In this document: positions 8,049 to 18,204 of the stretch, piece by piece | Layout: each line of letters starts with the position of its first letter | Numbering within the stretch: position 1 is the stretch's first letter | Assembly: GCF_000468755.1 (NCBI RefSeq) | Contig: NZ_AWEZ01000064.1 | Coordinates: 45,379-109,378, forward strand | Origin: Olsenella profusa F0195 | Lineage (GTDB): Bacteria; Actinomycetota; Coriobacteriia; Coriobacteriales; Atopobiaceae | Length of the DNA stretch: 64,000 nt | Reading direction: 5' to 3' | Translations under genes and position numbers: made by a program | The notes under the pieces: generated by a model | Databases searched by the model: none | Told to the model about the DNA's origin: nothing | Seen by the model: only the letters and a program-made list of their open reading frames with translations

Positions 8049-9063
8049 GGAAGGCACCTCCCGTCCCCTGTGATGCGATCCCCGCCTGGTCATAGGCATC
8101 CACGATGCGCGCCACCAGGCTGTGACGCACGATGTCACCCACATCGAGGTCTACGAACTCGATGCCCTCCAGACCGTTCAGCACGCTCCGGGCGCTCTCG
8201 AGGCCACCCCTGCCCAGGAGGTCGCGCTGGGATCGGTCACCCGTCACCACGAACGTGGACGAGAACCCCAGGCGCGTGAGGAACATCTTCATCTGCTCGG
8301 GCGTGGTGTTCTGCGCCTCGTCCAGGATCACGAAGGCGTCGTTCAGCGTGCGTCCGCGCATGAAGGCGAGAGGCGCGATCTCGATGGTCCCCTGCTCGAT
8401 GAGGGCATTGCCGCGCTCGACGTCGGTGAGGTCGAAGAGGGCGTCGTAGAGGGGACGCACGTATGGGTCGAGCTTCTCCTGCAGCGTGCCCGGCAGGTAT
8501 CCAAGCGACTCCCCCGCCTCCACGACGGGGCGCGTGAGCACGATACGACTCACCTCGTGGCGCTTGAGCGCCGCCACCGCCATGGCCATGGCGAGGTAGG
8601 TCTTGCCGGTGCCTGCGGGCCCCATGCCGAACGTGATGGTGTTGGCGGCGATGGAGTCCACGTAGCGCTGCTGCCCTGCCGTCTTGGGGCGCACCGCACG
8701 GCCGCGATATGTGAGCAGAATGCTCGAGGCGCTCTCGCTCGCCTCCTGGGCACCACACCCCACCTGACCGATGATGAGGTCAACATCCTCGGCCGTGGGC
8801 ACGTCTCCCCGCTCGACGAGATGGATGAGACGCGAGAACACGCTCGTGACCTGCTCGACCTCGGCGGAGGCGCCCATCACGAGAATCTGGTCCCCTCGTA
8901 CGGTGATGATGGCATCGAAGGCGCCCTCGATGCGCCTGAGCAGCGCGTCGCTCGGCCCCATGAGCATCAGGGGGTCAACGGAATCCGGTATGGTGAGTCT
9001 CACATGGGTAGGCTGCATAGATTCCGTGTGGTCCCTTCTCGCACGAGCGTCTGTGCCCCTCAT
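8038..9063 (-). CDS. PhoH-family ATPase (PhoH-like)
   Basis: A cytoplasmic P-loop ATPase of the PhoH/YbeZ group, associated with YbeY in rRNA/RNA metabolism. An N-terminal KH-like region precedes Walker A (GPAGTGKTYLA) and Walker B (AFVILDEAQN), the signature of this family. ATG 9063 overlaps the mtaB stop as ATGA and fits the coupling seen along this operon. ATG 9018 (MQPTHVRLTIP) matches the start of most homologues and is a fair alternative, but its purine-rich site is 13 nt away. Confidence 0.93.
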   Translation of the reverse strand: MRGTDARARRDHTESMQPTHVRLTIPDSVDPLMLMGPSDALLRRIEGAFDAIITVRGDQILVMGASAEVEQVTSVFSRLIHLVERGDVPTAEDVDLIIGQVGCGAQEASESASSILLTYRGRAVRPKTAGQQRYVDSIAANTITFGMGPAGTGKTYLAMAMAVAALKRHEVSRIVLTRPVVEAGESLGYLPGTLQEKLDPYVRPLYDALFDLTDVERGNALIEQGTIEIAPLAFMRGRTLNDAFVILDEAQNTTPEQMKMFLTRLGFSSTFVVTGDRSQRDLLGRGGLESARSVLNGLEGIEFVDLDVGDIVRHSLVARIVDAYDQAGIASQGTGGAFHDE

Positions 9064-10301
9064 GATAGCCTGCCGAGCAGGCTCGCGTCATCCAAGACGG
9101 AGCGGACGCACGCCCGCACGAGGGATCCCACGGGTACCGAGGGATCAAGGTGCAGGTCAAAGAGGCCGCCCGTCACACCGCGGCCCGCGCGCTCCACAAG
9201 GACCAGCTGCTCGGATCCCACCATGCGCTCGGCCTCCGACCGGCGCATGCGACGGGCCAGCTCCCGCATGCGACGGCTCCGTCGTGCCATCTCCCGGGGG
9301 TCGACCTGCCTGGGCGCCGTGGCGGCGGGTGTGCCGGGACGCCTGGAGTAGCGGAACACGTGCATGCGCGAGAAGGCCATCTCCTCGCAGAAGGCCAGGC
9401 TCTCCTCGAACTCGCCCTCGGTCTCGCCAGGAAAGCCCACGATGAGGTCCGTCCCCAGCGAGAGCTTGGGCAGCCGATCGCGTGCGTATGCCACGACCTG
9501 GCGATACGCCGCCGTATCGTAGGCCCGGCACATGCGCCTGAGCGTGGCATCCGATCCCGACTGCAGGCACACGTGCAGGAAGGGGGCCACGCGCCCGCCG
9601 TGACGTGCCATGGCGTCCACCAGCCGCTCCGTCACGTCGGGCGGCTCGATGGAGCCGATGCGCACGCGCCCCACGTCCGAACGCGCCATGACGAGGTCGA
9701 GAAGCCCCGCAAGGTCGAGCCCACCGTCCCGATAGCGGCCGATGTTGATGCCCGTGAGCACGACCTCCCGCGCCCCTCGCCCGCAGGTCTCGTCCAGACG
9801 GCTCAGCACCTCGACCGCCGGGAGCGAACGGCCTCTGCCCCGTGCCTTCCATACGATGCAGTAGCTACAGCGGTTGTCACAACCGTCCTGGATCTTGATC
9901 GCGGGTCTCGTGCGCCCCGTGGGCGTCACGCCCTCGCAGGCAGACGGTACGCCACCCCCTTGGCCCACCAGCGAGATGACGCGCCCTGCCACCAACGACT
10001 TGTCCGCCTCGACGGTCACGTTGGGGGCAAGGCCCGAGAGCTCCGACGCAAAGAGGCTGGCAACGCAGCCTGTGACGATGACCTCGGGCGCCTGTGCGAG
10101 CGTCGCCATGCGACGCACCGTCTTGCGCGTCTTTGCCTCGGCCTCACCCGTCACGGCACAGCTGTTGACCACGATGGCGTCCGCGGCCGCGGGTGCGGTG
10201 GGGACAAGCCCAGCGGCCTCGAGCCGCGCCGCGATGTCGTCGAGCTCCACGCGGTTGACGCGACAGCCTAGGTTGACGAAGGCGACGGAACCGCCGCTCA
10301 C
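9060..10301 (-). CDS. mtaB: tRNA t6A37 methylthiotransferase MtaB
   Basis: MtaB converts t6A37 to ms2t6A37 in tRNAs that read ANN codons, using two 4Fe-4S clusters and SAM. The 413-aa protein has the UPF0004 domain (FVNLGCRVN...), the radical-SAM CxxxCxxC (CDNRCSYC) and a C-terminal TRAM-like domain. I choose GTG 10301: GAGGAAG lies 6 nt upstream and the start overlaps the dnaJ stop as GTGA. An in-frame ATG at 10325 would overlap dnaJ by 28 nt. Confidence 0.93.
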   Translation of the reverse strand: MSGGSVAFVNLGCRVNRVELDDIAARLEAAGLVPTAPAAADAIVVNSCAVTGEAEAKTRKTVRRMATLAQAPEVIVTGCVASLFASELSGLAPNVTVEADKSLVAGRVISLVGQGGGVPSACEGVTPTGRTRPAIKIQDGCDNRCSYCIVWKARGRGRSLPAVEVLSRLDETCGRGAREVVLTGINIGRYRDGGLDLAGLLDLVMARSDVGRVRIGSIEPPDVTERLVDAMARHGGRVAPFLHVCLQSGSDATLRRMCRAYDTAAYRQVVAYARDRLPKLSLGTDLIVGFPGETEGEFEESLAFCEEMAFSRMHVFRYSRRPGTPAATAPRQVDPREMARRSRRMRELARRMRRSEAERMVGSEQLVLVERAGRGVTGGLFDLHLDPSVPVGSLVRACVRSVLDDASLLGRLS

Positions 10302-11479
10302 GAACGCTTCCTCCCGCGGCGCCACGCCCGGTTGCCACGCCGCTCGCCCGCCCGGGCGTCAGGACCCGACGCCCCACCCGCACTCCTGCCCCTGCGGACG
10401 TCCACCATCCGCGCGATGGCGTCGCGCTCCTCGTGCGTAAGGTCCTGGGGCGTGCTCACCTGCACGATGCAGAACAGGTTGCCACGGGCATTGGAACCCA
10501 GACGGGGCATCCCGCGCCCCTCCACGCGAATCTGTTCCCCGTACTGCGTGCCTCCCGGAATGGCGACCCCCACGACCTCGTCCGCCAGAATGCCGCAAAC
10601 GCTCACGGTGGTTCCCACGACGGCTTCGAGGGAATCGACCGTCACCCTGCAGAAGAGGTCATCGCCCTGACGCTCGAACGTGGCATGCTGCTCGACGTCA
10701 ATGGAGACCACGAGGTCACCGGACGTGGCACCCCGTACGCCCGCCTCGCCCCTGCCCGTAAGCGAGAGCGATTGTCCCGCATGCACGCCTGCGGGCACCT
10801 TGACCTCCACGGTCTCGCGCGAGGGCGTGCGACCTTGGCCGTCGCAGGTCTCGCAGGGCTTGTCGATCACCTGGCCGGTGCCACCGCAGTCGGGACACAC
10901 GCTCTGTGACTGCATCTGCCCAAAGATGGTGCGCTGGACCTCGACCACGCGACCGGTGCCGCCGCAGCGCTTGCAGGTGGCCTGGTGGCCGCCCTCGGCA
11001 GCGCCCGTGCCACCGCAGTCGTCACAGGGGGCAAGGCGCTCGTAGGAGATGGTCTTGGTGCAGCCCGCCGCCGCCTCCTCGAGGGTGATGTGCAGCGTGA
11101 TGCCCATGTTGCGGCCCTGCGTGCGCCCGTTGCGCTGCCCCGAGGAGCCACCCCGGCCCCCAAAGAATGAGTCAAAGATGTCATTGATGCCAAAGCCGCC
11201 ACCAAAGATGTCTGACATGTCCACATAGTCGGCCCCAAAGCCGCCGGGGCCCTCGGCGGTGCCATATCGATCGTAGTTGGCACGCTTGCGCTCGTCGGAC
11301 AGGACGGCATATGCCTCGTTGACCTGCTTGAACTTCTCCTCGGCATGAGGGTCGTCACTCACGTCGGGATGCAGCTGGCGCGCCTTTCTCAAGAAGGCGC
11401 GCTTTATCGTCTTGGCGTCAGCCGAACGGTCGACGCCCAAGATGTCGTAGTAGTCAGTCTCAGATGCTGCCAATCTCAC
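10298..11479 (-). CDS. dnaJ: Chaperone protein DnaJ (canonical type A)
   Basis: DnaJ is the co-chaperone that delivers substrates to DnaK and stimulates its ATPase. It has the J domain ([12 protein letters not shown] in LHPDVSD), a Gly/Phe linker, four CxxCxGxG zinc repeats ([32 protein letters not shown]), and the C-terminal substrate-binding domains. It ends in a basic tail ([14 protein letters not shown]). No ATG lies near the J-domain start. GTG 11479 with GGGAG 4 nt upstream is chosen; TTG 11473 or TTG 11494 are alternatives. It follows a second dnaJ-like gene by about 60 nt. Confidence 0.92.
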   Translation of the reverse strand: MRLAASETDYYDILGVDRSADAKTIKRAFLRKARQLHPDVSDDPHAEEKFKQVNEAYAVLSDERKRANYDRYGTAEGPGGFGADYVDMSDIFGGGFGINDIFDSFFGGRGGSSGQRNGRTQGRNMGITLHITLEEAAAGCTKTISYERLAPCDDCGGTGAAEGGHQATCKRCGGTGRVVEVQRTIFGQMQSQSVCPDCGGTGQVIDKPCETCDGQGRTPSRETVEVKVPAGVHAGQSLSLTGRGEAGVRGATSGDLVVSIDVEQHATFERQGDDLFCRVTVDSLEAVVGTTVSVCGILADEVVGVAIPGGTQYGEQIRVEGRGMPRLGSNARGNLFCIVQVSTPQDLTHEERDAIARMVDVRRGRSAGGASGPDARAGERRGNRAWRRGRKRS

Positions 11480-11536
11480 CAATCTCCCAAGCAAACGTCA
11501 ACGTACATCCACTGCCACGCGCCACCATGGCTCACC

Positions 11537-12640
11537 TTATCTGCCGGTGTAACCGGAATAGCCCATGGAGACGCACCCCTGCATCCACTCAAACAGCAGC
11601 GCAAAGAAGATCGCGTTGGTTGCACCTCCGGCCATGGCACGCGAGCCCTGCTGCCACCATCTCTTAGGGTGCCTGACCCCCTCGCGGAAGGCAAACCAGC
11701 TTCCCAAGAGCAGCAGCACCACGATGATGCCAGCCATGGACGCAAGGTCATTGAAGATGAGGCCCAGTAGGATGAAGGGCAGTGCGAACCCCAGCGTGGA
11801 GAAGCCAAACTGCTGTCGGGGTGTCACGCGCTCCCCCGCCACGCTCACGCGGCACACGAAGTCGCCCGCCTCGCTGCCGTTGGTGCCCGCATTGCCCATG
11901 CCCGACACGCGCACCTCGTCGCCATCGTGCGCGTGGGCGGGAATCGTGACCACCACCTCGCTCGCAGAGAGCACGCGACCGCTGCCCCCGCAGGTCGGGC
12001 AGGGATCGATGACCACCTTGCCCGTGCCCTCGCACTCGGGGCATTCCATCTCGAACATGCCGATGCCGAAGAGTCCCGTGAGGTCCACGGACATGTGGCC
12101 CGTGCCTCCGCAGGTGGGGCAGGTCTCGGCATGCTCGCGGTGCACGGAGCCCTGACCCGCACAGGCATCGCAGCTCACATAGCGCTGGTAGGTGACGCCA
12201 CGCGTACAGCCCTCCCGTGCCGCCTCCTGGTCGAGCTCCACCTCGTAGATGACATCGGCACCGGCCTTGGGGTTGTAGGAGCGTGAGCGGACCGTCCGAC
12301 CTGCCCGGCCTCCAAAGCCATCGAAGGGGAAGCCCCAGCCAAAGGGCGATCCCCACACATCGCCCCCATAGGTTCGTGGGTCCTGAGGTGGCGCACCGGC
12401 CCCATAGCCAAAGGAAGCACCGGAACGCATGGCATCATAGCGGCGGCGCTTGTCGTCATCGGACAGGACGGCGTAGGCTTCGGAGACCTCCTTGAAGCGC
12501 TCCTCGGCATCCGGTGCCTTGTTGACGTCCGGATGGAGCTTGCGTGCCTTCTGCTGGAAGGCGCGGCGGATGTCATCCTTGGATGCACTCTTGTCAACGC
12601 CAAGGATCGCGTAGTAGTCCTTCTCGTTCATGGACGCCAT
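11537..12640 (-). CDS. Membrane-anchored DnaJ-like protein
   Basis: The 367-aa protein starts like DnaJ: J domain ([13 protein letters not shown] in LHPDVNK), a Gly/Phe/Trp linker, and all four zinc repeats ([32 protein letters not shown]). The substrate-binding part is then cut short. From about residue 278 the chain is hydrophobic, with two membrane helices ([32 protein letters not shown]) and a third weaker one ([14 protein letters not shown]). A membrane-tethered DnaK partner is the inference. ATG 12640 has GGGAG 8 nt upstream. It is the promoter-proximal gene of the operon; GATAAT in the spacer above it is a possible -10. Confidence 0.88.
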   Translation of the reverse strand: MASMNEKDYYAILGVDKSASKDDIRRAFQQKARKLHPDVNKAPDAEERFKEVSEAYAVLSDDDKRRRYDAMRSGASFGYGAGAPPQDPRTYGGDVWGSPFGWGFPFDGFGGRAGRTVRSRSYNPKAGADVIYEVELDQEAAREGCTRGVTYQRYVSCDACAGQGSVHREHAETCPTCGGTGHMSVDLTGLFGIGMFEMECPECEGTGKVVIDPCPTCGGSGRVLSASEVVVTIPAHAHDGDEVRVSGMGNAGTNGSEAGDFVCRVSVAGERVTPRQQFGFSTLGFALPFILLGLIFNDLASMAGIIVVLLLLGSWFAFREGVRHPKRWWQQGSRAMAGGATNAIFFALLFEWMQGCVSMGYSGYTGR

Positions 12641-12756
12641 AGAGGGGTCTCCCAAAGCTGTAAAGGCTGGACAACCTCTTGATTATCCCCCATCACGGGA
12701 GGTTGATTCACATGGCGCAAAGCAAACAGAAGGAGGAAAGTGGACGTGGGGATGGT

Positions 12757-13599
12757 CTACTCCTTCCAAGAGGCAATTTCGAGTTCTGTCTCCTCCCCCT
12801 TCTTCTCCTTTGTCACTCCCAGCTCCATATTGATGGCGTACAGGATGGCGTCAGCCATGAGTAGTTCACCTAAGTGGCTCTCAAGGCCATGCTGTATCTT
12901 CGTTAGAATGCCATCGCTTGACCCAGAGTCTATCGCGCAGTGTGCTGCCTTGCCAATCGTAGACTCGAGGTCGCCGGTCATTGCAATCACCTTGAGCTTG
13001 TGTCGTTTCGCAAACTTGACGATTTGCAAGGTTATCGTTGATGATCCCGACTTCGAAATGGCAACGAGCACGTCGCCAGGGCCCGAATTGGCGACGTAGT
13101 TCATGGTGTTTTCGGGGACTGCCGAAGAGAACGACCGAATCCCAAAGCGATTGAGCCGAAAGGATACGTCCTGCGCAATGGCGGCAGTGTTTCCGGCACC
13201 GGTAACGACAACTATGTCCGCCTTGCAAAGCATCTTGGCGGCCTTTGCAATGGCTTCTTTGTTGCCTTCGTTCTCCAGGGTCTTAAGGCGGGCAATATCC
13301 GTGTTGATGACGTGACCGATGGGATCCTCATCGATGTTGTCCGTCTCGGTGGTACCTCTATAGCCGATGTCGCGGGACATGGCAAGACGCATCTGGTAAT
13401 ATCCCTTAAAACCCGCGTGCTGGCACATCCTTACAATCGTTGCATCGCTGACCCCACTTGCCTTTGCAAGGGTGGATGTACTCATCTCAAGCACTGACTC
13501 GGGATTGGCCATGACATACTTGGCAACTTTACGCTCTGCGTCATGCAGCTTTGGGTAGGAGCCACGAAGAGTATCGATAACGCTGGTTTGCTTGTTCAT
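12757..13599 (-). CDS. RpiR-family transcriptional regulator
   Basis: A 280-aa regulator with an N-terminal helix-turn-helix (about 20-75, ASGVSDATIVRMCQHAGFKGY) and a C-terminal SIS sugar-phosphate-binding domain (VVVTGAGNTAAIAQD, AISKSGSS). RpiR proteins usually sense a sugar phosphate from the pathway they control. It is the last gene of the leftward sugar cluster and is separated from lyxI by a 16-bp stem-loop. ATG 13599 (MNKQTSV) has GAGGGG upstream. It probably controls the promoter at 19974-20002; that is inference. Base composition is less GC-rich than in the housekeeping operon. Confidence 0.92.
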   Translation of the reverse strand: MNKQTSVIDTLRGSYPKLHDAERKVAKYVMANPESVLEMSTSTLAKASGVSDATIVRMCQHAGFKGYYQMRLAMSRDIGYRGTTETDNIDEDPIGHVINTDIARLKTLENEGNKEAIAKAAKMLCKADIVVVTGAGNTAAIAQDVSFRLNRFGIRSFSSAVPENTMNYVANSGPGDVLVAISKSGSSTITLQIVKFAKRHKLKVIAMTGDLESTIGKAAHCAIDSGSSDGILTKIQHGLESHLGELLMADAILYAINMELGVTKEKKGEETELEIASWKE

Positions 13600-13679
13600 G
13601 TGAACATACCCCTCGCTGTCGCCAACTATCGTTAACAGTAGCTGATATCTCTCGTGACATGCTCCGTTATTCCTGGGTG

Positions 13680-13716
13680 TGTCTCCCAACGTGCCCTTAC
13701 GGCACGTTGGGAGACA
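13680..13716 (-). terminator. 16-bp perfect stem-loop between lyxI and rpiR
   Basis: TGTCTCCCAACGTGCC and its exact complement flank a 5-nt loop. It follows the last catabolic gene and precedes rpiR on the same strand. There is no long T tract, so it may attenuate or stabilise rather than fully terminate, giving rpiR a different expression level from the enzymes. Confidence 0.55.
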
Positions 13717-13730
13717 GTGCGCCTTTGTGG

Positions 13731-14420
13731 TTAAAACGTAACATAATGCTTGTAGTCGGCATAGACGAGGTGGCGAGCTGGTTCGTCCTCCTCAACGCCG
13801 GGGATACGGTCTCCTACGTCAATGAAGTTGTTATCGGTGAAGTCATCGTTACACTTGGAGACCTCAAAGGCCATGACATCACCCTCTCCAGGAATCGCCT
13901 GCCAGGTGTGATACTGATGGGGACGCAACGTGATGCTCTCACCGGGGCTGAGCACGATACTACCGCCTGCCGGTACCGTCACGTTCCGTCCGTCCACATC
14001 TATGGTGACATCCTCATTTGAAAAGCCATCGTCATCCGCTGCCTGATAGAGCGTGAGTGACAGACGACCACCCCCTCGGTTGATAATGTCTTCCATTTTG
14101 TTCCAATGGTAATGATACGGGAGAATCTGGGAGTCCATGACATAGAGAAGCTTCTCGCAGTAGGGCTTTTGGTAGACCTCAGGCTTATGAACATTGCCAT
14201 TCCTGAAGACAAAGGAGGTCAATCCCGTCTTCTTGAAGTCTCCACCAAAGTCGGTAACATCCCATCCGAGCATGTTGTCGACTATCTCCCGATGATCCTC
14301 GCCAATCCCCTTCCACTCATCCGGCGTCAGGTATGCAAAGGGCGGAAGCGGCAGCCTGAACTCATCCCTACACGCCCTCATCACGTATTCGATGGCCGTA
14401 TTGATCTCAGAGCGCCTCAT
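13731..14420 (-). CDS. D-lyxose/D-mannose ketol-isomerase (cupin type)
   Basis: The 229-aa protein resembles the cupin-fold D-lyxose isomerases (YdaE family), which interconvert D-lyxose and D-xylulose and often D-mannose and D-fructose. Visible are the metal-binding cupin residues HYHWNKMED and, later, LRPHQYHTWQA. ATG 14420 has GAGGAGAG 7 nt upstream and overlaps the end of the DUF4432 gene by 14 nt. With xylulokinase nearby, a D-lyxose to D-xylulose to xylulose-5-phosphate route is a natural reading. The true substrate could be another aldose. Confidence 0.88.
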   Translation of the reverse strand: MRRSEINTAIEYVMRACRDEFRLPLPPFAYLTPDEWKGIGEDHREIVDNMLGWDVTDFGGDFKKTGLTSFVFRNGNVHKPEVYQKPYCEKLLYVMDSQILPYHYHWNKMEDIINRGGGRLSLTLYQAADDDGFSNEDVTIDVDGRNVTVPAGGSIVLSPGESITLRPHQYHTWQAIPGEGDVMAFEVSKCNDDFTDNNFIDVGDRIPGVEEDEPARHLVYADYKHYVTF

Positions 14421-15501
14421 GTGATCTCTCCTCTACTTGTACAGTGTCGCTAATGAACTGACGCACCTCGTCAGGATCGTCATAGATACGCAGCCTCACA
14501 CCAAAGTGTCTGCGCTCCTGCGGCCCAATCGTCTTCATACGCCCTGCCGTACGTTCCGCGCTTCTTCCGCTCACAAAGGCATTCCCCGGTTCGATCCCCG
14601 CCACGTAGTTACCCTCTCCGAGAAACTTCCATTGCGTCAGACAGTCCAGTTCGTTGCGGAGGAACCGAATGCCAACCGCAAGGCCTATACCCTCGTTCGC
14701 AATGCCTGCCGTGCAGATGCCCCTTTGGTCAGCGAGCTGATGATAGTAGACGATGTCCTTGTAATGAGGCGTGGGGGCGAGGTAACACCAGTAGGGCTCT
14801 AGGCATGCGGCCGCATCACGGTCACGTGGTTCCACTGAACAGGAACGCCCGACAAATCGTGCGCCAGCATCCAATAGTGGATGCCCGAAGTTGAAATGGT
14901 AGAGAATCATGAGCTCAGACTCTTCGAACCCCTCGTTCTCCACCGTGTCGTCCACCTTAATCTCGTTACGCCCCACATCAATGAAAATCTTTCGATGTAG
15001 CACGAGGTTGCATCTCAGCGCCTTGGACTCTCTGACGTCACCAGAAACGAATATGCATTCCCGACCGTCATGTTCGGTCATCCCGTAAGAGACTGCCGTC
15101 GCGGGGATGTTTGAAATCCTGCCATGCAGGGGAAGGATCTCCCCACCATCCCGCTCGGGGCTACCGGTCGACGTAAGCCCACCGGTGACGAGCAGGCCGC
15201 CACCGTAACTCCTGAGCCAGCCATCCTCGTATGCCTCGTAGTAGTCAGGGGCAACTTCCTGGTTGTATGATTGGTAAGAGATGGGCACGCCATGTAGGGC
15301 AAGCCTACCCAAATCCATCCCGCGGCTGGAGTTGACCTCCAGTATGAGACCTGCCCCATTGTTCACCTGCAGAATATGACTCCCCTGGGAGCGGCCCTCT
15401 TCGAGAACGAAGCGCCGCACGCCACAGAGCTGCGACGGATCACCGAAATATCGGCGGACGTCAGCACCCACATATGTCCGCCCCCTGACCGTCGCCCTCA
15501 T
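14407..15501 (-). CDS. DUF4432-family aldose-epimerase-like protein
   Basis: A 364-aa protein of the galactose-mutarotase-like beta-sandwich type (DUF4432). It contains segments such as SSRGMDLGRL, LLVTGGLTSTG and LYHFNFGHPLLD that are typical of this family. It probably interconverts anomers or binds a sugar; no enzyme activity is assigned to most members. It is coupled at both ends: ATGA overlap with the xylulokinase stop and a 14-nt overlap with lyxI. That places it firmly in the same pathway. Confidence 0.8.
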   Translation of the reverse strand: MRATVRGRTYVGADVRRYFGDPSQLCGVRRFVLEEGRSQGSHILQVNNGAGLILEVNSSRGMDLGRLALHGVPISYQSYNQEVAPDYYEAYEDGWLRSYGGGLLVTGGLTSTGSPERDGGEILPLHGRISNIPATAVSYGMTEHDGRECIFVSGDVRESKALRCNLVLHRKIFIDVGRNEIKVDDTVENEGFEESELMILYHFNFGHPLLDAGARFVGRSCSVEPRDRDAAACLEPYWCYLAPTPHYKDIVYYHQLADQRGICTAGIANEGIGLAVGIRFLRNELDCLTQWKFLGEGNYVAGIEPGNAFVSGRSAERTAGRMKTIGPQERRHFGVRLRIYDDPDEVRQFISDTVQVEERSHEAL

Positions 15502-16976
15502 GACAGCATCATCTTCCGCTCATGGAAAAAGTCCCGCAGTGAGGGGTATAGATGCCGATAGGATTCGTAGGCTTCCTCATAGCGTGGAATCGCACTCTCA
15601 TCCGGCGTAATCCTGTGACCTTCCTGGGGCAGTGAGGCACAGGCCTCGCTGACGCTTTCGTATGCCCCTGCAGCAACAAGTCCCAAGATGCAGGAGCCTA
15701 AGCCCGGTCCCCTTTCGCCGTCCAAGACGAAGACCTCGCGTCCCAAGACACTTGCGACGATGCGTACCCAGAGGGCATTACGAGAGCCGCCACCACAGAG
15801 GGATACCTCCGAGACGTCCATCTCCGTCGACAGCGTGCGCTCGAAACTATCCCTCAGCGCAAACGCAACGCCCTCCATCACCGCCTGCGTCATCTGGTCG
15901 GCATGCGTGTCAAGGCTCATGCCCAGGAAGGCACCTCGGGCCTCGGCATCGTTGATGGGCGAACGTTCTCCCATCAGATAGGGCAGGAACATGACAGGGT
16001 TGTCTCCTAGGCGTACCCTCTCTAGGTTCTTGGAAACGCTATTACCTAGGACGTCATTCCACCAGGTATAGGCAGATGCTGCGCTCAGAATGCATCCCAT
16101 GAGGTAATAGCCACCCGTGGCATCGGCAAATGAGTGCAGGGCCGCATGTGGCTCACAGCGAAACCTCTTGGAGGGGGTGATGACTGTTCCGCTCGTTCCG
16201 ATGGAAAGGAGGCACTGGCCCTCGTGCACGACACCACATCCCACGGCGGCGACGGCGTTGTCTCCCCCACCGGCCACCACAAGCGTTTCAGGACGCAACC
16301 CGAGCACCGAGGCCACATCGGGACGAAGCGTCCCCACCGCTTCGTAGCTCTCATGGACCTGCGGGAGTGCGCTAACGTCAATGCCGCACCTCTCAAGCAT
16401 CTCCGGCTGCCAACGTCTGTGCCTCACGTCAAAGAGGAGGGTACCGCTTGCATCCGAGACGTCCGTGCAGAAGGCTCCCGTGAGCTTGTATGCCAGATAG
16501 TCCTTGGGAAGCATCAGCTTCGCCATGCGTGCGAAGTTGTTCGCCTCGTTTCTGCGCAACCAAAGGACCTTAGGAGCCGTAAAGCCCGGGAAGGCGATGT
16601 TGGCACACCAGGAGAGCAGTCGCTCCCTTCCCACGTGCTCGTTGAGGTAGATGCACTCCTGTGTGCTGCGTCCGTCGTTCCAGAGAATCGCAGGACGAAC
16701 CACCGTGTCATCCTCATCAAGGACAACGAGACCATGCATCTGTCCGCAGAAGCTCATGGCGCGCACGGAGCTTGGGTCAGCCTTGGCCGACGCAAGGCAC
16801 TCTTTGACCCCCATGAGAGACTCCCTGTACCAATCCTCGGGATTCTGCTCAGACCAACCACTGCGGGGATGTTCGCAGGGGTACGCTCGCGTGGCGGTCG
16901 CCAACACCTTCCCCCGTTCGTCAGCAAGAATGACCTTGACGGACGAGGTGCCCAGATCTATACCAAGTACCTGCAT
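15498..16976 (-). CDS. xylB: Xylulokinase-like FGGY carbohydrate kinase
   Basis: The 492-aa protein has both FGGY domains: LGIDLGTSSVKVIL at the N-terminus, the xylulokinase signature SFCGQMHGLV, and the C-terminal LPYLMGERSP and SLCGGGSRNALW. It would phosphorylate D-xylulose to xylulose-5-phosphate with ATP. ATG 16976 (MQVLGIDLG) is chosen from family alignment, with GGAGAGG upstream. It overlaps the DUF4432 gene by 4 nt. A related ketose substrate cannot be excluded because a ketose-bisphosphate aldolase shares the operon. Confidence 0.88.
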   Translation of the reverse strand: MQVLGIDLGTSSVKVILADERGKVLATATRAYPCEHPRSGWSEQNPEDWYRESLMGVKECLASAKADPSSVRAMSFCGQMHGLVVLDEDDTVVRPAILWNDGRSTQECIYLNEHVGRERLLSWCANIAFPGFTAPKVLWLRRNEANNFARMAKLMLPKDYLAYKLTGAFCTDVSDASGTLLFDVRHRRWQPEMLERCGIDVSALPQVHESYEAVGTLRPDVASVLGLRPETLVVAGGGDNAVAAVGCGVVHEGQCLLSIGTSGTVITPSKRFRCEPHAALHSFADATGGYYLMGCILSAASAYTWWNDVLGNSVSKNLERVRLGDNPVMFLPYLMGERSPINDAEARGAFLGMSLDTHADQMTQAVMEGVAFALRDSFERTLSTEMDVSEVSLCGGGSRNALWVRIVASVLGREVFVLDGERGPGLGSCILGLVAAGAYESVSEACASLPQEGHRITPDESAIPRYEEAYESYRHLYPSLRDFFHERKMMLS

Positions 16977-17055
16977 GCTCGCACGTTCCTCTCCGGGAGG
17001 TGCCCAAGCTGGCACCCCCGATGTTCAATCATGCAGCTCATAAGGAGCGAAGCCA

Positions 17056-18147
17056 TCAATTTTCGGTAAAGCTGAGGTCATCGAAGCTCACGTCGTCTCC
17101 CGCATCGATGCCGGCAGCAGCGTCCTCTGGCTTATGCTTCAAGAACTGCAGGGCAATTGCGAAGACCACTGATCCGATTGCCAGAGCAATGAGCCAAAGA
17201 ACCGGCTTGTTGATACCGGGAATGGCAACAAAACCGCCCGATGGGACCTTAGAGGAGATGTCCCACAGCCCACAGAGCGCGCCGCTCACGCCTGCCCCAA
17301 GCGCTGTGCAGATAGTGATGCGGAAAAAGTCGTTCAGGATGATGGGAAAGGATCCCTCTGTGATCTGGAAGACGCCCATTACGAATGCCGTCTTGATGGC
17401 TTCCGTCTCCTCCCTCGAGAAAAGCTTTCTCTTGGTTGCGATGGAGATGAGGTAGCCGATGGTAAGGCCGAAGGGTGCAATCATGCTTGCCTGAATGAGA
17501 TTTGCGATGGGCCCTCCCTGACCCTCGGACAGGAGACCGACACTGAAGGCAAAGACCACCTTATTGATGGGACCGCCGTAGTCAACGGCAGAGAGAATGC
17601 CCACCACGAGACCAAACAGCACGGATGCGCCCATGTTTCCTGACATAGATTTCAGCAGGCCCGTAATGGCATCGGTTAACCACGTGATGGGAACGCCGAT
17701 AACATACTGCATAGCAAGACCAATGACGAGCGATCCAATGAGTGGAAGGATGAGCTGCGGCAAAAGCCCTTGTACCCAGCCGGGAACCCTTAAGCTCTTA
17801 AGGAGCCACCTTGTCAGGAAGCCAACAAGGAAGCCGGAAATAATGCCGCCGATAAAGCCGAATCCGCTTGACTTGCAGAGGATGCCAAGCACCACGCCAG
17901 GTGCAATGCCGGCCTTGTCCGCAATTGAGTACGAAATACCTGCCGAAACGATGACGGGAATGAAGCCGAGGCACGTGCCTCCAAGCGTGGTAAGCAAATC
18001 AGGAAGGGATATCGTCGCACTGAAGGCATCCAGCGATGTTCCCCCAAGCAAGTTACCAATAACCATGAGCATGCCCGATGCGGCAACGTAGGGAATGAGG
18101 TATGCGATTGCCGTCATAAGATGCTTTTTCAACTGAAGATTCTTCAC
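17056..18147 (-). CDS. PTS fructose-family transporter subunit EIIC
   Basis: A 363-aa polytopic membrane protein with about nine to ten hydrophobic segments and the fructose-family EIIC pattern (GFIPVIVSAGISYSIADKAGIAPG; GGPINKVVFAF; TEGSFPII). It forms the sugar channel and works with the separate EIIB and EIIA encoded next to it. The start is GTG 18147 with GGGAGGA 6 nt upstream. The acidic C-terminal tail (about 335-363) is cytoplasmic. The substrate is presumably the ketose or aldose handled by the enzymes downstream. Confidence 0.93.
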   Translation of the reverse strand: MKNLQLKKHLMTAIAYLIPYVAASGMLMVIGNLLGGTSLDAFSATISLPDLLTTLGGTCLGFIPVIVSAGISYSIADKAGIAPGVVLGILCKSSGFGFIGGIISGFLVGFLTRWLLKSLRVPGWVQGLLPQLILPLIGSLVIGLAMQYVIGVPITWLTDAITGLLKSMSGNMGASVLFGLVVGILSAVDYGGPINKVVFAFSVGLLSEGQGGPIANLIQASMIAPFGLTIGYLISIATKRKLFSREETEAIKTAFVMGVFQITEGSFPIILNDFFRITICTALGAGVSGALCGLWDISSKVPSGGFVAIPGINKPVLWLIALAIGSVVFAIALQFLKHKPEDAAAGIDAGDDVSFDDLSFTEN

Positions 18148-18204
18148 TCGTTCCTCCCTATGTGAGATGTATGCATGGATATATGGCCCGTTCCAAGGCG
18201 TGTT

